A program made the position numbers and the translations under genes. Shown here piece after piece: positions 54,780 to 63,266 of a stretch of 63,266 nt of DNA. Numbering within the stretch: position 1 is the stretch's first letter; each line of letters opens with the position of its first letter. The stretch is from contig JAGVNU010000062.1 in the NCBI GenBank assembly GCA_020053105.1, positions 1 through 63,266 of the forward strand, in the 5' to 3' direction. The stretch comes from Thermodesulfovibrionia bacterium (lineage in GTDB: Bacteria > Nitrospirota > Thermodesulfovibrionia > UBA6902). The notes beneath the pieces were generated by a model. The model was given only the letters and a program-made list of their open reading frames with translations. It was not told the DNA's origin and made no database searches.

Positions 54780-55481
54780 ATGAACGGCAAAAGACCCATC
54801 GTTGAACTACGCAATATCTGCAAGTCCTACCAGAGGGGCAGCCAGAACATTCCGGTCCTTAATGACATAACGCTTGATATCAAGGGAGGTGAATTCCTCG
54901 CACTGATGGGGCCGTCGGGTTCCGGCAAAAGCACATTGCTGAACCTGATTGCCGGCATCGATAAGGCGGACAGCGGCGTGATCAATGTTGCAGGCATTGA
55001 CATAGCCGCCCTCTCGGAAACTGAACTTGCCGGATGGCGCGCGGCCAACGTAGGCTTTATATTCCAGTTTTATAATTTGATCCCTGTGCTCACGGCTTTT
55101 GAGAACGTTGAGCTTCCCCTGCTGTTGTCGGGACTTTCGAAAAAGGAAAAAAAGGAACACGTTGAAACCGCGCTGGGAGTCGTCAATCTCTCCGACCGCC
55201 TCGAACACTATCCCGGGGAACTGTCAGGCGGGCAGCAGCAGCGCGTTGCCATAGCCCGGGCCATTGTCACCGACCCTGCCATAATCGTTGCGGATGAGCC
55301 GACCGGCGACCTCGACAGGGTTTCGGCTGAGGAGATACTGGAGCTTATGGAGCGGCTTGTCCACGAACTGGGAAAGACGATCATCATGGTGACTCACGAT
55401 CCGCGGGCTGCCCAAAAAGCTCATATCATCAGGCATCTCGATAAGGGTGTGTTGAATGCAGATCCTCAAGCTAATATTTAA
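54780..55481 (+). CDS. ABC exporter ATPase (MacB/LolD type)
   Basis: 233 residues. Walker [13 protein letters not shown] (residues 43-54), Q-loop [21 protein letters not shown] (LolD/MacB-type), signature [15 protein letters not shown], Walker [14 protein letters not shown], switch His TMVTHD-like IIMVTHD. Starts 5 bp after the adaptor gene; its end overlaps the next gene by 26 bp. Confidence 0.95.
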   Translation: MNGKRPIVELRNICKSYQRGSQNIPVLNDITLDIKGGEFLALMGPSGSGKSTLLNLIAGIDKADSGVINVAGIDIAALSETELAGWRAANVGFIFQFYNLIPVLTAFENVELPLLLSGLSKKEKKEHVETALGVVNLSDRLEHYPGELSGGQQQRVAIARAIVTDPAIIVADEPTGDLDRVSAEEILELMERLVHELGKTIIMVTHDPRAAQKAHIIRHLDKGVLNADPQANI

Positions 55482-56613
55482 AAACGCCTTCCGTCACAGG
55501 CTGCGCACTTTCCTTACCATTGCGGGAATCAGCATCGCCATACTTGCCTTCGGTCTTTTGAGGACGGTAGTAGACGCGTGGTATGCAGGCGTGGAGGCCT
55601 CTGCGGCAAACAGACTTGTGAGCAGAAATGCCATTTCACTCATTTTCCCGCTTCCATTCTCTTACAAAGAAAAGATCCGCCAGATCGAGGGCGTTAGCAT
55701 AGTTTCTTATGGAAACTGGTTCGGCGGCATTTATATTGATGAAAAAAACTTCTTTCCCAATTTTGCCGTTGAGCCTAAAAGCTATCTTGAATTGTATCCC
55801 GAATACGTCTTTCAGCCGGACCAGCTGGCCGCGCTTCTGCGCGACCGGAAGGGGTTTGCAGCCGGAAGAAAGCTTGCAGAAAAATACAACTGGAAACCCG
55901 GCGATGCCGTGATATTAAAAGGCACCATATTCCCCGGGGAGTGGGAGTTTGTACTGAGGGGCATTTATAAAGGAAGGACCAAAAGCGTTGATGAAACGCA
56001 GTTCTTTTTTCACTGGAATTATCTCAATGAAACGGTTAAAAAGACGAACCCCGGCCGGGCAGACCAGGTCGGCTTTTACATGATCGGGGTAAAAAACCCG
56101 AACATCGCATCCAACGTGACCGCAGCCATAGACAAGACCTTTAAAAACTCTCTTGCGGAAACCCTCACCGAGACTGAGAAGGCTTTTCAGATGAGCTTTA
56201 TCTCCATGAGCGAAGCAATCGTCATTGCCATCCAGCTCGTTTCTTTTGTGGTGGTCATCATCATCATGGCCGTGATGGCGAATACGATGGCAATGTCATC
56301 AAGGGAGAGGATCGGTGAATATGCGGTATTCAAGACCCTCGGCTTCGGGGGCATGTACATTGCGGTATTGATATTCGGCGAGTCCCTGTTCATCTCCGCA
56401 ACCGGCTGCATAATCGGGGCCATCCTGACCTTTCCCGCTGCAAAGGCCTTCGGCAATGAGATGAGCCAGTTTTTCCCGATATTCATCGTATCGGGCAATA
56501 CGATTTATCTGGATGCCGCGGCATCAGTCGTGATCGGCATAACAGCAGCGATCATACCGACGTACCGGGCAGTCACCATACGCATAGCGGACGGGTTGAG
56601 GAGGATAGGATGA
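55456..56613 (+). CDS. ABC exporter permease, FtsX/MacB-like
   Basis: 385 residues. TM1 ~17-35 (FLTIAGISIAILAFGLLRTV), a large periplasmic MacB_PCD-like domain, then three C-terminal helices (VVIIIMAVMANTMAMSSRER, LFISATGCIIGAILTF, AASVVIGITAAIIPTYRA), the FtsX plan. Adjacent FtsX-type permease 56630 may pair with it as a heterodimer. Confidence 0.9.
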   Translation: MQILKLIFKNAFRHRLRTFLTIAGISIAILAFGLLRTVVDAWYAGVEASAANRLVSRNAISLIFPLPFSYKEKIRQIEGVSIVSYGNWFGGIYIDEKNFFPNFAVEPKSYLELYPEYVFQPDQLAALLRDRKGFAAGRKLAEKYNWKPGDAVILKGTIFPGEWEFVLRGIYKGRTKSVDETQFFFHWNYLNETVKKTNPGRADQVGFYMIGVKNPNIASNVTAAIDKTFKNSLAETLTETEKAFQMSFISMSEAIVIAIQLVSFVVVIIIMAVMANTMAMSSRERIGEYAVFKTLGFGGMYIAVLIFGESLFISATGCIIGAILTFPAAKAFGNEMSQFFPIFIVSGNTIYLDAAASVVIGITAAIIPTYRAVTIRIADGLRRIG

Positions 56614-56629
56614 GAGGGGAGTTTATAAA

Positions 56630-57796
56630 TTGAAGATACCGCTTTCATACAGCATCCGTAATCTCCGCACCCGGAAGTTGACTACAGTCCTGACCGCTTC
56701 AGGCATTGCCCTTGTCGTGTTTGTGTTTGCGTCAATCCTGATGCTTGCGGAAGGGCTGCAAAAGGCGCTTGTCGAGACAGGCTCCTATGATAATGTTGTA
56801 ATAATCCGGAAAGGCTCCGCATCTGAAGTGCAGAGCGGGATCGAGCGTATTCAGTCTTCAATCATTGAAACCCAGCCTGAAATATTTATCGGAGAAAATG
56901 GCGAGGGGCTTTTGGCAAAAGAGCTGGTCGTGCTTATCATGCTTCCCAAACGGGAGACCGGCAAACAGTCAAATGTAACGATACGGGGGACATCAGGAAA
57001 TTCCCTCCTCCTGCGCCCTCAGGTTAAGCTCGTTGAAGGGCGTTTGCCCCGTGCCGGTTCATCGGAAATAATCGCAGGGCAGAGCATCGCCAAGAGATTC
57101 AAAGGCGGAGGGCTCGGGGAAACCCTGCGGTTCGGCATGAGAGACTGGACAGTGGTAGGGGTTTTTGACGCCGGGAATACGGGATTCAATTCCGAGATAT
57201 GGGGCGATGCCGACCAGATGATGCATGCTTTCCGGCGTCCCGTATATTCGTCAATTATATTCAAACTCCGCGCTTCATCCGAATTTGAGAAATTAAAAGC
57301 GCGCCTTGAGGGCGATCCGCGGCTTACTATTGAAGCAAAGCGAGAAAACCGCTACTATGCCGAACAGTCCGAGATGATGGCGAAATTCCTCCGCATCCTC
57401 GGCATGTCCCTGACCATAATATTTTCTCTGGGGGCAATCATCGGCGCAATGATCACCATGTATTCCGCAGTCGCGAACCGCACAGGGGAAATAGGGACAT
57501 TGCGCGCCCTGGGCTTTAACAGAAGAGATATTCTCATATCGTTCATAATTGAATCTCTGCTGCTGAGTTTTGCCGGCGGCTGTGCCGGACTGTTTTTTTC
57601 TTCTTTCCTGCAGTTCCTGACTATTTCCACCATGAACTTCCAGACCTTCTCGGAACTCGCTTTCAACTTCACCCTCTCCTTTGAGATCGTATACAAGGCG
57701 CTTGCTTTCTCTCTTGTCATGGGGCTTATAGGGGGCGTGCTTCCGGCAGCCAGGGCCGCCCGCATGAATATCGTCACAGCCCTGCAATCCGGGTGA
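56630..57796 (+). CDS. ABC exporter permease, FtsX/MacB-like (second)
   Basis: 388 residues with TTG start (GAGGGGA upstream). Same plan as the previous gene: TM1 (LTASGIALVVFVFASILMLA), periplasmic domain (GRLPRAGSSEIIAGQSIAKR), then SLTIIFSLGAIIGAMITMYS, GTLRALGFNRRDILISFIIE and a last pair of helices. Two different permeases with one ATPase and one adaptor differ from MacAB, where one gene encodes both. Substrate (peptide, lipid or toxin) unknown. Confidence 0.9.
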   Translation: MKIPLSYSIRNLRTRKLTTVLTASGIALVVFVFASILMLAEGLQKALVETGSYDNVVIIRKGSASEVQSGIERIQSSIIETQPEIFIGENGEGLLAKELVVLIMLPKRETGKQSNVTIRGTSGNSLLLRPQVKLVEGRLPRAGSSEIIAGQSIAKRFKGGGLGETLRFGMRDWTVVGVFDAGNTGFNSEIWGDADQMMHAFRRPVYSSIIFKLRASSEFEKLKARLEGDPRLTIEAKRENRYYAEQSEMMAKFLRILGMSLTIIFSLGAIIGAMITMYSAVANRTGEIGTLRALGFNRRDILISFIIESLLLSFAGGCAGLFFSSFLQFLTISTMNFQTFSELAFNFTLSFEIVYKALAFSLVMGLIGGVLPAARAARMNIVTALQSG

Positions 57797-57866
57797 TAAA
57801 GAAAAGATATGGGCGATGAAATATGATATTATTTTATCAAAGGGATTATTAAACGGAGGGGAGCAG

Positions 57867-58433
57867 ATGAACAGGCTTTTGATTTATATGGGTCTATTTA
57901 TTTTTTCGGGTTTATTCAATGTTTCATATCTTCAAAGCGCAGAGGTATCAGACATTCAGCCCGAGGGAAGGCTTAATGTCAGCTTTAGCGAAGTCCACGA
58001 CTGGCCCGCGAGCCGGTGCAGCATCTGCCATATTTCTTCCAGCCCCGACGCTGAATCAGCAGCGCTTAACAACGCCGATCTTTCACGGCTCTGTGAGTCC
58101 TGTCATAGAGGCACTGTATCGATTCTTCCCACTTTCAGACTTAAAAGCGAGGTCCGGAAAATGGCCAACCACCCGATAAAATTTTCTCCTCTGGATTTTG
58201 ACTCAGCCAAGATCAATCACGTCGTTGTTGAAGAAAAAAAGCAATTTTTTATTTCCGGGAAGTATGGGAGGGTGCCTATTTTTGGGGCAACCGCCGAAAC
58301 TGCGGTTGTCGAATGCACGACATGTCATGATTCACACGGCAAAACAGCGACGCCCAAAATGCCGCGTATAAAAAATTCAAAGGGAGAGTTGTGTCTGGTT
58401 TGTCATTTAATAGACATTAAAATACCCGAATAG
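57867..58433 (+). CDS. Periplasmic tetraheme c-type cytochrome
   Basis: 188 residues from the ATG at 57867 (GGAGGGGAG before it; an upstream ATG at 57816 would bury the signal peptide). Signal peptide LLIYMGLFIFSGLFNVSYLQSA. Four CXXCH heme sites: CSICH, CESCH, CTTCH, CLVCH, plus extra His (ANHPIKFSP, INHVVV, DSHGK) that may be distal ligands. The paired CXXCH with GELCLVCH ending resembles small electron-transfer cytochromes. The partner oxidoreductase is not in the window. Confidence 0.9.
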   Translation: MNRLLIYMGLFIFSGLFNVSYLQSAEVSDIQPEGRLNVSFSEVHDWPASRCSICHISSSPDAESAALNNADLSRLCESCHRGTVSILPTFRLKSEVRKMANHPIKFSPLDFDSAKINHVVVEEKKQFFISGKYGRVPIFGATAETAVVECTTCHDSHGKTATPKMPRIKNSKGELCLVCHLIDIKIPE

Positions 58434-58455
58434 TTTCCCGGCTCCGGTTAAGTTG

Positions 58456-59157
58456 TCATTTCCCTGTCTTGAAATTGTTCGGCTTCTGCTTTTTGTTGTT
58501 CCACCCTTTTGGTCTGAGACCTCCGAAGACCCTGTAATGTTCATTTATAATAAATCGGACGTCCTCCGGCGTGTCCACAACTGAAAATAAGGCGAAATCC
58601 TCTTTGGCTATTGTTCCGCTTTGGACCAGGGTATTTTTCATCCAGTCCAGGAGGCCTTTCCAGTAATCAGTGCCGTAAAGTATCACCGGAAACGACTTGA
58701 TCCTGTTGGTCTGGACAAGGGTCAGGGATTCAAAGAGCTCATCCATGGTGCCGAAACCTCCGGGGAAGATAATGAAGGCCATCGCATATTTAATGAACAT
58801 GAGCTTTCTGATAAAGAAATAGCGGAATGAAAGGGTAACGTCCTGGTATTTGTTCCGGACCTGTTCCGCAGGGATTTCTATGTTAAGCCCGACGGAATGG
58901 GCCTTGCCCTTTTTCGCGCCCTTGTTTGCGCCTTCCATGATCCCGGGGCCCCCTCCGGTAATAATGGCGAACCCGTCGTCTGCGAGCATCTTTGCTAGAA
59001 TGACGGCATCATTGTAGTACTTGTTTCCTTTGGAAAGCCGCGCGCTTCCGAAGATCGTTACTGCAGGACCGAGGTCATTGAGGGTCTCAAACCCTTCAAC
59101 GAGTTCAGACTGGATCCTGAATACCCGCCAGGTCTCAGATGTCTTTAGGTCTTCCAT
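58456..59157 (-). CDS. LOG-family Rossmann-fold protein (TIGR00730 type)
   Basis: 233 residues. TIFGSARLSKGNKYYNDAV, ITGGGPGIMEGANKGAKKGK and IIFPGGFGTMDELFESLTL give the GGGxGxME and PGGxGTxxE motifs of LOG-type nucleotide 5'-monophosphate phosphoribohydrolases. Length slightly above plant LOG, as in bacterial TIGR00730 proteins. Biological substrate in bacteria is often unclear. Minus strand, tail-to-tail with the cytochrome gene. Confidence 0.9.
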   Translation of the reverse strand: MEDLKTSETWRVFRIQSELVEGFETLNDLGPAVTIFGSARLSKGNKYYNDAVILAKMLADDGFAIITGGGPGIMEGANKGAKKGKAHSVGLNIEIPAEQVRNKYQDVTLSFRYFFIRKLMFIKYAMAFIIFPGGFGTMDELFESLTLVQTNRIKSFPVILYGTDYWKGLLDWMKNTLVQSGTIAKEDFALFSVVDTPEDVRFIINEHYRVFGGLRPKGWNNKKQKPNNFKTGK

Positions 59158-59217
59158 AATTAATAACTCCCTTCACAATGGATATCACTGAGTGTCTTTT
59201 CGACAATATGATTTGTA

Positions 59218-59661
59218 TTAATAAGTAGACGGATCTTCCGGCGGAAGCTCGTTCTCATCAAAGGGCATGACCCCGAGCCGGGTCATGAGAGATTCAAAAT
59301 TTTCTAAAAAAACCCTGTAATCATAGTCAGGCATTTCCTGTTCCAGAGACTTCTCTACCAGTTTATTGAACAGTCCGTAATCAAATGAACTGTCAATAAC
59401 GCCGGAACGCTTCAGAATCTCATAGACGGTGTTATCATCTTTGAGGTCTTCCCCCTCAGTAATCCGGAGGTTGCTTCTGCGCTCAGGGGAGGCAATATAC
59501 CAGTCAAATGCGAACACTGCAGCGTCATAAAGAGTAACTATCCCTGCCGATATCTTGCCCTGGCGGAGTCTTCTTTTACCTCCGCGGATATGGAGTCTGG
59601 ACCTTTGCAGGGCATATTCCTCAGGTCCGAGGGTTTCGTCAATCAATCCGAAGTGCGGCAT
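59218..59661 (-). CDS. Conserved-looking protein of unknown function
   Basis: 147 residues, no signal peptide or membrane helix. MPHFGLIDETLGPEEYALQR at the start, a basic helix (RLHIRGGKRRLRQGK), SAGIVTLYDAAVFAFDWYIA, then an acidic C-terminal part ending PPEDPSTY. Mostly helical; a HEPN-like bundle is conceivable but no HEPN catalytic motif is seen. It lies between the LOG gene and cysK on the same strand. Confidence 0.65.
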   Translation of the reverse strand: MPHFGLIDETLGPEEYALQRSRLHIRGGKRRLRQGKISAGIVTLYDAAVFAFDWYIASPERRSNLRITEGEDLKDDNTVYEILKRSGVIDSSFDYGLFNKLVEKSLEQEMPDYDYRVFLENFESLMTRLGVMPFDENELPPEDPSTY

Positions 59662-59678
59662 CCGACATTCTCCAGGTT

Positions 59679-59748
59679 ATGAGCCACAAAGACACCAAGG
59701 CACCAAGGTTTATTAAACAATTCTTCACTTTGTGACTTTGTGGCTCAT
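59679..59748. repeat. Imperfect inverted repeat between genes
   Basis: ATGAGCCACAAAG (59679-59691) matched by CTTTGTGGCTCAT (59736-59748), with partly pairing CACCAAGG/CTTTGTGA interiors. Looks like a dispersed intergenic repeat; could also act as a terminator of cysK, but no T run follows on the minus strand. Confidence 0.6.
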
Positions 59749-59761
59749 ATTTATTTAAGGA

Positions 59762-60673
59762 CTAAAAGAGCCCTTCAACTGAAAGATAACGTTCCCCTGT
59801 ATCGTAGCAGAACGTAAGGATACGGCTCCCCTCGGGGACCTCCTGTGATTTTTTGGATACTGCAGCGAGAGAAGCCCCGGAAGAAATGCCTATAAGTATT
59901 CCTTCCTCCCTGGCACATCTTTGAGCATAGGTAAATGCAGCTTCTTTTGTGACCTGTATAATGCCGTCGAGTATGCCCTGGTCCAGAATGCCGGGAACAA
60001 ATCCTGCGCCTATCCCCTGTATGGGGTGAGGGCCCGGTTTGCCGCCGCTGAGCACAGGAGACAGCTCCGGCTCTACTGCAAAGACCTTCAGCCCGGGAAA
60101 CTGTTTCTTCAGTACCTGCGCGCAGCCTGTTATGTGTCCGCCTGTTCCAACGCCGGTGATAAGGTAATCGAGGCCTTCAGGAAAGTCTTTCAGGATTTCC
60201 TGCGCAGTGAAATTTCTGTGCGCCTCTGTATTGGCCTGGTTTTCGAATTGCTGCGGCATCCAGGCGTTTGGGATCTCCCCAACCATCTTCGCTGCCTTTT
60301 CAATCGCGCCTTTCATGCCTTTCTCTTTCGGTGTCAGCACGAGTTCAGCCCCGTAAACCGCTATCAGTCTGCGGCGCTCCAGAGACATGGACTCGGGCAT
60401 GACAAGGATGAGCCTGTATTTCTTGACCGCTGCTACCATCGCGAGTCCTATCCCTGTATTGCCGGAGGTCGGTTCAATGATTACGCTGTCTTTTTTCAGA
60501 ATACCCCGTCTTTCGGCATCTTCGATCATCGATAGTCCGATCCGGTCCTTGATGCTCCCGCCGGGATTAGAACGCTCAAGCTTCATCCAGACGCTGAGGT
60601 GATCGCTGAATAAATTGTTTATTTTCACATGCTGCGTATTTCCGATTGTCTCAAGTATATTTCCGGCCCTCAT
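59762..60673 (-). CDS. cysK: Cysteine synthase (O-acetylserine sulfhydrylase)
   Basis: 303-residue PLP enzyme making cysteine from O-acetylserine and sulfide. [20 protein letters not shown] contains the PLP Lys, [13 protein letters not shown] the substrate loop, [13 protein letters not shown] the phosphate site, and the end has [14 protein letters not shown]. Full length. GGAGG upstream of the ATG. cysE is not adjacent. Confidence 0.95.
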   Translation of the reverse strand: MRAGNILETIGNTQHVKINNLFSDHLSVWMKLERSNPGGSIKDRIGLSMIEDAERRGILKKDSVIIEPTSGNTGIGLAMVAAVKKYRLILVMPESMSLERRRLIAVYGAELVLTPKEKGMKGAIEKAAKMVGEIPNAWMPQQFENQANTEAHRNFTAQEILKDFPEGLDYLITGVGTGGHITGCAQVLKKQFPGLKVFAVEPELSPVLSGGKPGPHPIQGIGAGFVPGILDQGILDGIIQVTKEAAFTYAQRCAREEGILIGISSGASLAAVSKKSQEVPEGSRILTFCYDTGERYLSVEGLF

Positions 60674-60866
60674 TTTGACCTCCTGATTTTCGCTGAATTA
60701 TAATGTCCAGGTATATGACGATGCGCCTGTTATGCAGAGTATTCTACAGGAAAAAACTCTTCAGATACAATAAGAAAGTGACGTCCCGCCCGGATGCGGA
60801 TATGACGTTGATAAAATGATCTGTACTTGAATAACTCAGATCAAGCGGTGTTATACTATTTCCCTT

Positions 60867-61742
60867 ATGGCGGTTTTTCAAATAAAAAATAACGGCGGTC
60901 TCATTGATTACCTTACGGCCCACGGGCACACGCGCACAAAGATCAAACAGCTGATCAGCCACAGGGCCATTGAGGTGAATGGTAAAGTCGTAAATGACCT
61001 CAGCCACCCGTTGCTGAAGGGTGATACGGTTTCGGTCAGCAGGGGTAAAAAAGGACCAGAGGTGGTCCCGGCACTGGGGATCAGGGTCATTTATGAGGAT
61101 GATGCCGTCATAGTCGTGGACAAGCCCGCTGGTCTGCTTACAATCGCCTCTGAGACAGAGAAGACGAGGACTGCCTATTACCAGTTGAACGAATATCTCA
61201 GGCAGAAGTTCCCTGGGACAGGGGAGAGGATATTCATTGTCCATCGGCTCGACCGGGACACATCAGGCCTGATCGTGTTTGCCAAGAACGAGGCCGTGAA
61301 GCGGCAGCTCCAGGGTAACTGGGAAGACGTTGAGAAAAGATATTACGCTATAGTTGAGGGGACCCCCGCAAAGAAAGAGGGCGAGATCATAAGCCGCCTG
61401 AATGAGACGAAGTCGCTCAGGGTATACAGCGACCCGCATTCGGATGAGGCAAAACCAGCTAAAACAAAATACCGGGTGCTGAAGCGCGGCCCGGAATACG
61501 CGCTCCTTGATATACTCCTTGAGACCGGACGGAAGAACCAGATTCGCGTCCATCTTGCCGACATCGGCCATCCGGTGGCTGGTGACAAAAAATACGGGGG
61601 TAAGAAGGACCCGTTCAGGCGTCTGGGCCTGCACTCGTATCTTCTCTCGTTCAAGCACCCGGTCACCGGGGACCCGCTGCGTTTCGAGACTAAAATGCCG
61701 GACAGGTGGGTCGGAGTTAAGCTTTCAGCGGTCAAGAATTAG
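60867..61742 (+). CDS. RluA-family pseudouridine synthase
   Basis: 291 residues: S4 RNA-binding domain (~10-70: LIDYLTAHGHTRTKIKQLIS, AIEVNGKVV), then the catalytic domain with VDKPAGLLTIA and HRLDRDTSGLIVFAKN, where the second Asp of HRLDRDTSG is the catalytic one. GRKNQIRVHLADIGHPVAGD completes the family set. Modifies rRNA (RluC/RluD-like); the exact uridine is unknown. Confidence 0.92.
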   Translation: MAVFQIKNNGGLIDYLTAHGHTRTKIKQLISHRAIEVNGKVVNDLSHPLLKGDTVSVSRGKKGPEVVPALGIRVIYEDDAVIVVDKPAGLLTIASETEKTRTAYYQLNEYLRQKFPGTGERIFIVHRLDRDTSGLIVFAKNEAVKRQLQGNWEDVEKRYYAIVEGTPAKKEGEIISRLNETKSLRVYSDPHSDEAKPAKTKYRVLKRGPEYALLDILLETGRKNQIRVHLADIGHPVAGDKKYGGKKDPFRRLGLHSYLLSFKHPVTGDPLRFETKMPDRWVGVKLSAVKN

Positions 61743-61900
61743 CTCCCTGCGTCAAGAAATCCGATATTAATCAATCCGTCAACTGATCAGCCTCAAGCTT
61801 TCTCATTTTATTCCGAATAAAACATATGCACGTGGACACTGCGAATACATTGCGTGCCAGGATGAAGGCGTCTTTTCAGATGATTTAACACACCATACGA

Positions 61901-62734
61901 ATGGGAACCTATGAAGTCATAACAACAACTCAGATACTCGCCGGGACAGTCATAATACTGTTGTCTCTTGTCAGCATCATGAAAACACTGGCATATGTTC
62001 CGGGGAGAATTACAAAAAGACGGCTGATCGCGATTTCGTTTGCTGTCCTGTTTCTTATAGGTTTTGTCTTTGCCCTTCTGTCATTATTGACTGATGTCAG
62101 GTTCCCTTTTGAACTGCTTTACGGAAGCCTGTTTCTGGGCAGCGCATGCTTTGTATACATAGCCTTCAGAGTTATAGCCTATACACGCGATCATCTTGTA
62201 CAGAGGACAGAACAATATCATAACGCGGAGGACAAGATTAAGTGCCTGTCTCTGCGTGATGAGCTTACCGGGCTTTACAACAGGCAAGGGTTTATTACAT
62301 TGATGGATAATCATCTGAAACTGGCCCTCAGGCAGAAAAAGAGAATCGTCCTGTTTTATGCTGAGATAGATGACCTTGAAAGAGTCAATAATAATCTTGG
62401 GAAACAGGAAGGGGATATGATGTTAAGAGAGGCCGCGAACATCCTCAAGGCCGGTTTTCGCGGGTCCGATATTATCGCACGTATTGGTGAAGATGAATTC
62501 ATCGTCTTATTAATCGATGCCTCTGAAGACCATTTCGAGGCCATAAACAATAATTTCAGAAAGACCCTTGAGGAGCATAATTCCAGAAGACACGAGAAAT
62601 ACAAACTCTCCATAAGCACCGGAGTGACGAGCTACGACCCCGGGTACAACGACTCCATAGACAACATGCTGGACCATGTTTACGAACTGAAGGGCAGAAA
62701 TAAGGCGCAGTTGGAAAAAGCGCTGTTTGCTTAA
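61901..62734 (+). CDS. Membrane GGDEF protein with GEDEF motif
   Basis: 277 residues. Two or three N-terminal helices (ILAGTVIILLSLVSIM, LIAISFAVLFLIGFVFALLS, LYGSLFLGSACFVYIAF), then a GGDEF domain (RDELTGLYNRQGFITLMDNH, IDDLERVNNNLGKQEGDMML, RIGEDEF, LSISTGVTSYD). The signature is GEDEF (62486-62500), with the second Gly as Glu; an RGSD inhibitory site is kept. Cyclase activity is therefore uncertain; it could be a c-di-GMP or GTP sensor. Confidence 0.88.
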   Translation: MGTYEVITTTQILAGTVIILLSLVSIMKTLAYVPGRITKRRLIAISFAVLFLIGFVFALLSLLTDVRFPFELLYGSLFLGSACFVYIAFRVIAYTRDHLVQRTEQYHNAEDKIKCLSLRDELTGLYNRQGFITLMDNHLKLALRQKKRIVLFYAEIDDLERVNNNLGKQEGDMMLREAANILKAGFRGSDIIARIGEDEFIVLLIDASEDHFEAINNNFRKTLEEHNSRRHEKYKLSISTGVTSYDPGYNDSIDNMLDHVYELKGRNKAQLEKALFA

Positions 62735-62881
62735 TAATTCCTGCCTGCTCAACAAATTAAGGAATCAGCGTATCATGCCGAGTACTATCTTAACAGGTTG
62801 AATGCGCTTCATAGTGCAGTGAGATACAGGGCGTTTAAATTGAAGGTGAAATTAATTTAACAGACAGCAACAGGCAAGGCA

Positions 62882-63091
62882 ATGCGTGAAATAGGCATAG
62901 TTAAGTGGTATGACAGCAGGGAGGGCAGTGGTTATATTGCACGAAAAAAGGGGGGAGACGTGTACGTTCATCACAGCGCTGTCTGCTCCGCTTCCGGCAC
63001 ATGCACTTTAAAAGAAGGCGTTGCCGTGGAATTTACAGTGGTTGAGGAAAGCGACGGGGCACGGGCGCATGATGTTGTGATCCTCAGATGA
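62882..63091 (+). CDS. Cold-shock-domain protein
   Basis: 69-residue single CSD protein: IGIVKWYDSREGSGYIARKK, GDVYVHHSAV, then GVAVEFTVVEE. RNP1 is GSGYIA instead of GFGFI and RNP2 is VYVHH, with two extra Cys (35 and 41), so it is a divergent nucleic-acid chaperone. No clear ribosome site. Confidence 0.85.
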   Translation: MREIGIVKWYDSREGSGYIARKKGGDVYVHHSAVCSASGTCTLKEGVAVEFTVVEESDGARAHDVVILR

Positions 63092-63266
63092 TCTGTGCCT
63101 TGCTTGCAGCTTTTCAATAGAGACCGGCTGCTGACAATTATGGTTCTTCCGACATATCTGTGGCAACTAGTTAGTGTCTGTTTATAAATTGCCGTTTTTT
63201 CGACAGGGACGCAGTTTTCGATCATCTTTCCCAGTTCTTTGCCGTTGCATCGAGACACGGGATCAC

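Noticed and set aside
62745..62860. Open frame with residues YHAEYYLNRLNALHSAVRYR before the cold-shock gene
   Set aside because: No start codon with a ribosome site and no recognised family; likely chance.
62971..63258. Minus-strand frame at the right edge (GTG start, reads KMIENCVPVEKTAIYKQTL)
   Set aside because: It overlaps the cold-shock gene for much of its length; the outer part could be a mobile-element remnant, but I cannot support it from this edge alone.

Overview
The window looks like chromosomal DNA of a Gram-negative, non-model bacterium. The best guess is Nitrospirota (Thermodesulfovibrionia-like) or a related deltaproteobacterial-type lineage. The reasons are a CIRCE-controlled groESL, a tmRNA tag ending ALAA, phosphoheptose isomerase and a YifL/LptM-like lipoprotein (outer membrane and LPS), a periplasmic tetraheme cytochrome, and very many PAS/REC/kinase proteins. 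Nothing in the window fixes the taxon; that is inference.

Layout. 1-3.7 kb: groEL-groES with terminator and a perfect CIRCE operator, a rhomboid protease, and ssrA (tmRNA). 3.8-6.2 kb: glgC and a deoxyhypusine-synthase-like gene. 6.2-15 kb (minus strand): a three-gene signalling operon (NifU-like Cys protein, MASE3-PAS kinase, REC-kinase), a truncated response regulator beside a small Cys-rich protein, a cluster of three FMN-type proteins with a PfkB sugar kinase, and a diguanylate cyclase. 15-18.4 kb: DMT exporter, two methyltransferases, a promoter/terminator leader unit, and hicBA. 18.4-24.8 kb: housekeeping run argH, lipoprotein, gmhA, amidase, GerMN protein, murI, rph, radC. 24.9-30.1 kb: decayed defence-type locus (PLD-SNF2 helicase, Bro-N protein, C-terminal fragment of an Eco57I-like methylase, frameshifted DUF4258 toxin with DUF2283 partner). 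30.4-34.8 kb: purH-purD-purE with an inserted four-helix-bundle gene, and a cNMP-binding protein.

34.9-53.4 kb is an 18-kb same-strand signal-transduction island. It holds five sensor kinases or kinase-like proteins, a CheB-CheR-PAS fusion translationally coupled to a solute-binding lipoprotein, two CheY/Rcp1-like single-domain regulators, a REC-PAS-GGDEF-EAL protein, a PilZ protein and a toxin-antitoxin pair. 53.5-57.8 kb: MacAB-like exporter with two permeases. 57.8-63.1 kb: tetraheme cytochrome, LOG-family protein, a conserved unknown, cysK, an RluA-type pseudouridine synthase, a membrane GGDEF protein and a cold-shock-domain protein.

The most unusual signals are these: (i) short palindromic REP-like repeats that sit between genes, supply Shine-Dalgarno sequences, form a protein's C-terminal tail, and lie in frame inside the ATP-binding domains of two neighbouring kinases and inside a methylase fragment; (ii) a kinase in the island whose phosphoacceptor His is Asn; (iii) the CheBR-PAS/solute-binding pair; (iv) a NifU-like Cys protein coupled to kinases; (v) the PLD-helicase/Bro-N/methylase-remnant locus; (vi) a promoter-terminator leader unit ahead of a methyltransferase. 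No CRISPR array, tRNA, rRNA or complete insertion sequence was seen.
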